A stretch of DNA of 64,000 bases, from assembly GCA_900491605.1 (NCBI GenBank), contig UESW01004259.1:702776-766775 (forward strand), read 5' to 3'. Positions 58,526-64,000 of this stretch are shown one piece after another (positions within the stretch are counted from its first letter, which is position 1; the number at the start of each line of letters is the position of its first letter). The notes under the pieces were generated by a model that saw only the letters and a program-made list of their open reading frames with translations, was not told the origin of the DNA and searched no databases. A program made the position numbers and the translations under genes. The DNA is from Calamus simplicifolius. Taxonomy: Eukaryota > Streptophyta > Magnoliopsida > Arecales > Arecaceae.

Positions 58526-59831
58526 ATGGCATCTAAGTTTATCCCTTCAATTATTAGAGAGTCTGCAGATCTATTCATGATGGAAGAAAGAACCCATACC
58601 TTTAGGAAGGACAATCAAAAAATGGTTTTCATTCCAATGAAAGGGAAGGATTTGACAAAGCCCAAGCCAGCAAAGTTGCATCAGTTTGCTCTGCTTGAAG
58701 CCTTTTATGGAGGAGGTTATGGAGTTTGGAGGTGCTCTCCTTACTGGAAATTAAGGTAGTGTTTTATAGAAAAAATATTATCCATGGATAAGTGTACGGG
58801 ATAGAGTTTGTCCCCTAGCTATAGGAATATCCCTTCATTGATCATATCAAATGCAAAAAGATAAATCCATAGGATAACTTTTTTTTACTCTTATTTGGAG
58901 GGATAACCAGCTATTCCTGCATTAGGGAATAAATTGAGGGGATATCTCATGGTTAATCATGGATTATCCCTTTGGTTAACTTTATTCCCAGCTATCCCTT
59001 ATAGTTATGGCTTTTGGGGATAAGAGGGGATATCCAAGAGATATTCCCTCTTATTCCCTATTTCAAACACTACCTAAGGGTCAAATAGATTTGACTTGAA
59101 GATGTCCATCCTCTGCTCGAAGGCTATAAACATGTTCTCTCAGATAATTTTACTTGCTAGTTTGCCACCAGAGAGATATTCAACAATCATATTGTTCTCA
59201 TTCTCGGAGCCAATCTGCTTATCAAACCGGCTTATTGGATGAGTCTTTTAGAGTATGAGTTGAGAAGAAAAGTTCAGAAGCTACTTGACAAAGGATTAAT
59301 TTGGCCTGGCATGAGCCATCGTGCACCACCAGTCTTTTGAGCCGAAAGAAGGATCGAACGTTGCATGTATGTGCGGATGGTAGAGCAATCAATAGAATGT
59401 AATATAATATAATAAAGTCAAAAAGTTTACATTTATACTATAGCTTTTCAGTTTTATTAACTCTAATAACAGTTTTTACCTTGATAGCAAAGCAATGCAC
59501 ATAGAATGCACGGCATATTACTGGTTACAATAAAATACCGCTACCTAGTCCCTGGATTGGATGATATGTTAGACAGAGTACAAAGGTTTTTTTCCTAAAT
59601 AGATTTGAAGAGTAGGGATCATCAACATGGCGTCAAGCCTGGTGATGAGTGAAAGATAACGTTCAAGACACGAGGCATCCATTACAGGTGGTTGGTGGTT
59701 TTTTTTTGCCTCTCTAATTCTACAACGTTTCATTGGTCGATTCATAAAGGTTTATTTTGATTATATATGTTGGTGTACAGTCAGTCCTACATGACATCTC
59801 GGAGATGTGTTAGATGTTTTGAGGAAGGAAG
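58526..59831 (+). pseudogene. Ty3/gypsy pol remnant, second copy
   Basis: Nearly identical to 9085-10390, with the same stops and motifs and the same MITE inside. It ends where the second Copia-1 begins at 59832. Confidence 0.75.
58755..59074. mobile_element. Tourist-like MITE, second copy
   Basis: Same 320-bp element with GGTAGTGTTT and AAACACTACC ends and flanking TAA. It was present before the segment was duplicated. Confidence 0.75.
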
Positions 59832-60604
59832 TAGTATCCCATTTAGAAGATAGTCCTATTTTAGCTTAATCGTCGGATAATTCTCTATGTCATCCACTAG
59901 TTAATGAGTGGTAACAAAATCTCTTAAATAGTGTTAAACGCTTGAACGCCTGTGGTGGATTAAATAGTGTTAAACGCTTAAACGCTATTTTGATGGGAGT
60001 AGGCGAGTGTTAAACGCTTAAACGCTACTTTGATGGGAGTAGGCGGTGGAAGGAAGTTAAGATATCTCTTTAAATAGAGATTCCTTCTAAGGCTACCATC
60101 AAGAGAAAACCATCGTGTGAGAAAACCAAAAAAAGCCAGAGAGATTGGATCCCTGATCAAGAGCATATCCTGAGGGCATACACCATCGTGTGCGATAGCG
60201 GCATACACCATCGTGTACGATAGCTCATTGATTGGAAGCACTCAATCAAGGTTTTCAAAGCGGTAGATCAAGCGGTAGATCAAGATCTCAAGTACTCCAT
60301 CAAGGTTCCCCAAAGCGGTAGATCAAGATCCTGAGATGTGCAGCTGATTTAGATCGAGAGGAAGATCAAGATCCTTACCCTTATCTGGAAGAAAATCAAT
60401 AGCAATGGCTGGAGGTATTTATCGATCTTGACTTGCTTTATTCTCATGATAAATATATTGATCCCATGTTTTCGCATATCTAATAGGATCAATATATTTA
60501 AATTAAGTCTAAGATCTTGACTTGCTTTATTCTCATGATAAATATATTGATCCCATGTTTTCGCATATCTAATAGGGATCAATATATTTAAATTAAATCT
60601 AACA
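59832..60604 (+). repeat. 5' LTR of the second Copia-1
   Basis: Same length as 10391-11163, including the 88-bp duplication at about 60424-60600. Confidence 0.85.
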
Positions 60605-60606
60605 TT

Positions 60607-60618
60607 TGGTATCAGAGC
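60607..60618 (+). promoter_or_regulatory. Primer-binding site of the second Copia-1
   Basis: TGGTATCAGAGC after the LTR end CTAACA, as in the first copy. Confidence 0.88.
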
Positions 60619-61960
60619 CTTTAAACCTCTGCCTTATTTTGTGAGTGTTTCCATCAAGGTTCTTCTTTTCAAGCAATTTATGCCGCGTTTTTCGTTTTCA
60701 GTTTTTTTTTTCGGATCTCAGGTTCCGATTTTTGCTCTGTTCTGTTCACGGAACTGAGCAGAAACCATCAAACTGATCTCAGGTTCCGATTTTTGCGGAA
60801 ACAAAACGTGGCCTCTTCCTCTTCTGTTAAAGATGTTCACGTTAAAGGAAAGAACGAATTTCTTGGATTTCTCTCTGGCATTAAAGAAAGGAAATGTAAA
60901 GAAAGGAAAAACAGCGGAAACGTGGTGGCTTTCATAACCACATGCGGTGACCTGTTAAAGAGAGAAAACGTGGCCTGTTCTATGCGATTTTCGATTTTCT
61001 CGCTTATGGGTCTTTCGGTTTTCTCACGGGATTTAAAATCAGATTGGATTGGTTAAATTTTAAATGTATGTTATTATATGTTTAATATTATATCATGTAA
61101 TATGATTGGTTTTATCATTTGTTTCTTAAGTTTAAAATTTTTTTATTAAAATACGCCTCCTGAGTCTCTATGCCTACGGTGTTTTGTATAGACTGGCTCA
61201 AGGGAATAATGAGCTACGGTCGGATGTGTTTTAATTAACAAAAAATTTTCTTAAGATGATAATTTTAAAAATTCATTAAATAGATAATTGATATGCTATC
61301 TCCTATTTTGCATATTAGATTTTTTATGCATGAATAAAAATTATATTTGGTGGTAGTGTGAAAAATCACAGTGCAAATCCTTTCAAGGTTTGATTGGTCA
61401 ATTGGTGTCTAGAAAAGTAAAGAGATTATGGTTACTTAATTGGTTCCGTTGACTAACCTAAGGAAAGCAACGGGGAACCCCACTTCTCTTTCACTGGCCT
61501 GGCCAATTTGATTAATTCAGATCTTGATTTGGAAATGTTATGTTGATTAAGATTACTACCTAATAATCATGCTAAGTTGGTTAATCTATATGCATATAAT
61601 GGAATTCAAATGTCATGTGATCAATATGATTTTGATCAATTGAGGAGTAGCCACAGCATCTTTAATTAATCAGAATTATATATTAGGTTGCAAAGATCAC
61701 ATAAGGTTAGATGACATTAATTGTGATTAATTATATTAATGCAATAAATCTTATCCCATAGAAATTTTTATTGCACTGATATAATTAATTAGGATGGGAT
61801 AACAAATTATTTTCTTAATTACCCATAGGAATTAAGAAAGGAATATGATTTGTTAGTCACATCATTAAGTTAATGAGTCTATTAGAGTATAATAACTTAG
61901 CCCACAGGTAGTTATTATATGTTATTGATTCATGTTATTGCATGTTTACATTGGTAAGAC

Positions 61961-64000
61961 ATGACATCAAGTTATATGCCTCAAATTCAATTATATGAAC
62001 ATGATTTTTATTTTTATGCAGCTATTTTGCCTATTAATATTTCTGATATGAAATGTGACATTCCCGATTTAAGTGGTGATAATTATAAATTATGGAAGGA
62101 GAGAATTCTTCTTCAATTAGGGTGCATGGATATTGACTATGCTATCAGGAAGGATGAACCATATTCGGTTATATCTATTAGCACTCAGGCTGAGATTGCA
62201 GCGTATGAACGATGGGAGCGATCCAATCGCCTTGGTATGATGTTCATACGTACTAAGATTTCTGCTAGTATACGTGGTTCTATCCCTGAGTGCAAAAATG
62301 TCAAGGAACTTCTGAAGACTATTGATGCACAATTTGAGTCTTCAGATAAGGCACTTAGCACCCTAATGACAAAATTGTCATCAATGAAGCTCACTACTGT
62401 TGGAGGTGTGCGTGAGCACATCATGATGATGAGGGACATTGCGGCTCAGTTGAAATCCCTAGAGGTTGAGATGTCAGAATCTTTCTTGGTGCGCTTTATT
62501 TTGAGCTCACTCCCACAGCAGTATAGTCCCTTCAAAATATCTTACAACACACATAATGACAAATGGTCAATTAATGAACTTCTGACCATGTGTGTTCAAG
62601 AGGAAGGGAGGCTGATTTTAGAACTGGGAGAAAGTGCACATTTAGTCACTCAGAGAAAGACTAAAGCTCCCAAAGCCAAACACAAAGGAAAGGGTAAAGT
62701 ATCCATCCATACAGAAGACAAGAAGGAGTCCAAGTGCTTCTTTTGCAAGAAGAAAGGGCATATAAAGAAAGATTGTCTCAAATTCAAAGCTTGGCTCGAC
62801 AAGAAAGGTACTCTAACCTCATTCGTATGTCATGAATCCAATTTGGTTATATGTCATAACACATGGTGGATTGATTCTGGTTCTACAATCCATGTTTCAA
62901 ATACCTTGCAGGGTTTTCTAAATCAAAGGAAACCATTGGGAAGTGAACAAAGCATCTATTCAGAAAACAAGATGGGTTCACATGTGGAAGTGATTGGGAC
63001 GTGCAGACTTATTTTAGATTCTGGTTTTGTTTTAGATTTGGAAAAGACATTTTATATTCCAAGTTTCTCTAGAAATTTAATTTTAGTATCAAGGCTTGTA
63101 CCAGCAGGATATTCCTTTAATTTTAATAAAAACTATGTTGATTTATTTTATAAATCTAAGCTTATTGGGAATGGTACATTGTCCGACAATCTTTTCCAAA
63201 TTAATTTGAAAAATGATACCTCCTATAATGTGATGCACGCCCAAACTGGTATAAAAAGATGTGTTATGAATGAGAATTCCTATATTTTGTGGCATCGGAG
63301 ATTAGGTCATATCTCCATTGAGAGAATTAAAAGATTAGTAAAAGATGGAGTACTTGATACTCTTGATTTTTCTGATTTTGGCACTTGTGTGGACTGCATA
63401 AAGGGAAAGCAAACCAACAAGTCCAAGAAATTAAGATGCCAAGAGAAGTTCGAAAATACTGGAGATCATACATACAGATATCTGTAGCCCAGATATGGAC
63501 TCGTATGGTCAGAGATACTTCATCTCATTTATTGATGACTATTCATGATATATGTATCTCTACCTGCTTCACAATAAGAACGAAGCATTAGATGCCTTTA
63601 AGGTATTTAAGGCAGAAGTAGAGAAACAATGCGGCAAGCAAATTAAAATCGTGAGGTCAGATAGAGGTGGAGAATATTATGGTAGATACACTGAGAATGA
63701 ACAAGCACCTGGTCCGTTTGCTCGGTTTCTTGAAGAAAATGAAATTGTTGCACAATACACCATGCCAGGTCTCCTGACCAAAACGGTGTAGCTGAAAGGA
63801 AAAACCGGACATTATTGGACATGGTAAGGAGCATGATTGTCAGCTCCAATCTACCTAAATCCTTGTAGACTGAAGCTCTTAAAACTGCTGCGTATATATT
63901 AAATCGGGTTCCAACCAAGGTTATTTCCAAAACGCCATTTGAGTTATTTAAAGGTTGGAAACCAAGTTTGCAACATATACGTGTTTGGGGATGCCCATCT
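61961..64000 (+). pseudogene. Copia-1 gag-pol, second copy, partial and broken
   Basis: Gag, zinc knuckle, protease and GAG-pre-integrase read as in copy 1 (61961-63487). An extra A near 63456 shifts the frame so it ends 20 codons earlier than in copy 1. The TGA after DDYS (63546-63548), the frameshift after the TMPGLLTKT segment (near 63780) and the TAG in place of Trp (63866-63868) are shared with copy 1, so they predate the duplication. Confidence 0.88.

Larger units (their letters stand above)
52120..64000. repeat. Duplicated segment, copy 2, right arm
   Basis: Matches 2618-14560 to the last base of the window. The offset drifts from about 49502 at the P450 start to 49440 at the end because of small indels and the exon-6 deletion. 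Confidence 0.95.
59832..64000 (+). mobile_element. Copia-1, second copy, cut by the window edge
   Basis: It has a 5' LTR of 773 bp with the same tandem duplications as copy 1, the primer-binding site at 60607-60618, leader, gag, protease and part of integrase. It was duplicated along with its surroundings, not inserted separately, since the insertion point in the gypsy remnant is identical. Confidence 0.9.

Noticed and set aside
1..64000. tRNA, rRNA, CRISPR or bacterial-type operon features
   Set aside because: None was recognised; the window is plant nuclear DNA with spliced genes and retrotransposons.

Overview
The window is eukaryotic nuclear DNA from a flowering plant. It has spliced genes with GT-AG introns, a brassinosteroid-type cytochrome P450, and LTR retrotransposons primed by initiator-methionine tRNA, together with CACTA and Tourist-like DNA elements. 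A monocot is my best guess from the protein style; the species cannot be fixed from the sequence alone.

Layout. Bases 1-1576 and 2618-14560 recur almost base for base at 43570-45206 and 52120-64000, so the window spans slightly more than one period of a duplication that runs past both edges. Each copy holds: the 3' end of an unrecognised gene; a steroid C-22 hydroxylase-like P450 of the CYP90B (DWARF4) type with 8 exons; a decayed Ty3/gypsy remnant carrying a 320-bp Tourist-like MITE; and a decayed Ty1/copia element (here Copia-1) inserted in that gypsy remnant. The first P450 (2662-8716) reads as an intact 482-codon gene. The second (52164-58157) has lost exon 6, which carries the ExxR motif, and looks like a pseudogene or a damaged consensus. 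The two P450 copies also have unrelated promoters: the 1.04 kb upstream of copy 1 (1577-2617) is replaced in copy 2 by 6.9 kb (45207-52119) holding a poly-G tract, a CACTA-like element, an 84-bp minisatellite, unrecognised gene-like exons and a (TA)n tract.

Between the copies (17.5-43.57 kb) lies a nested retrotransposon stack followed by gene fragments. Copia-2 (18351-36084) has a perfect 5-bp target duplication, GGAAC. It is split near the end of pol by Copia-3 (24170-34547), a Sirevirus-like element with 1.65-kb LTRs, palindrome clusters, several polypurine tracts and an extra ORF after pol. From 37.2 to 43.6 kb come partial exons of at least four unrelated host genes: a small Gly-rich membrane-tail protein, a tetraspanin, adenosine kinase and a CCCH zinc-finger protein. 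They lie in both orientations with introns retained, which resembles a multi-gene capture or a recombination patchwork.

The only gene I judge likely to be functional and complete is the first P450, with a predicted role in brassinosteroid or related steroid biosynthesis. No clearly new biological system is evident. The most worthwhile leads are the duplication with diverged promoters and a lost catalytic exon, the gene-fragment cluster, and the structural features of Copia-3.
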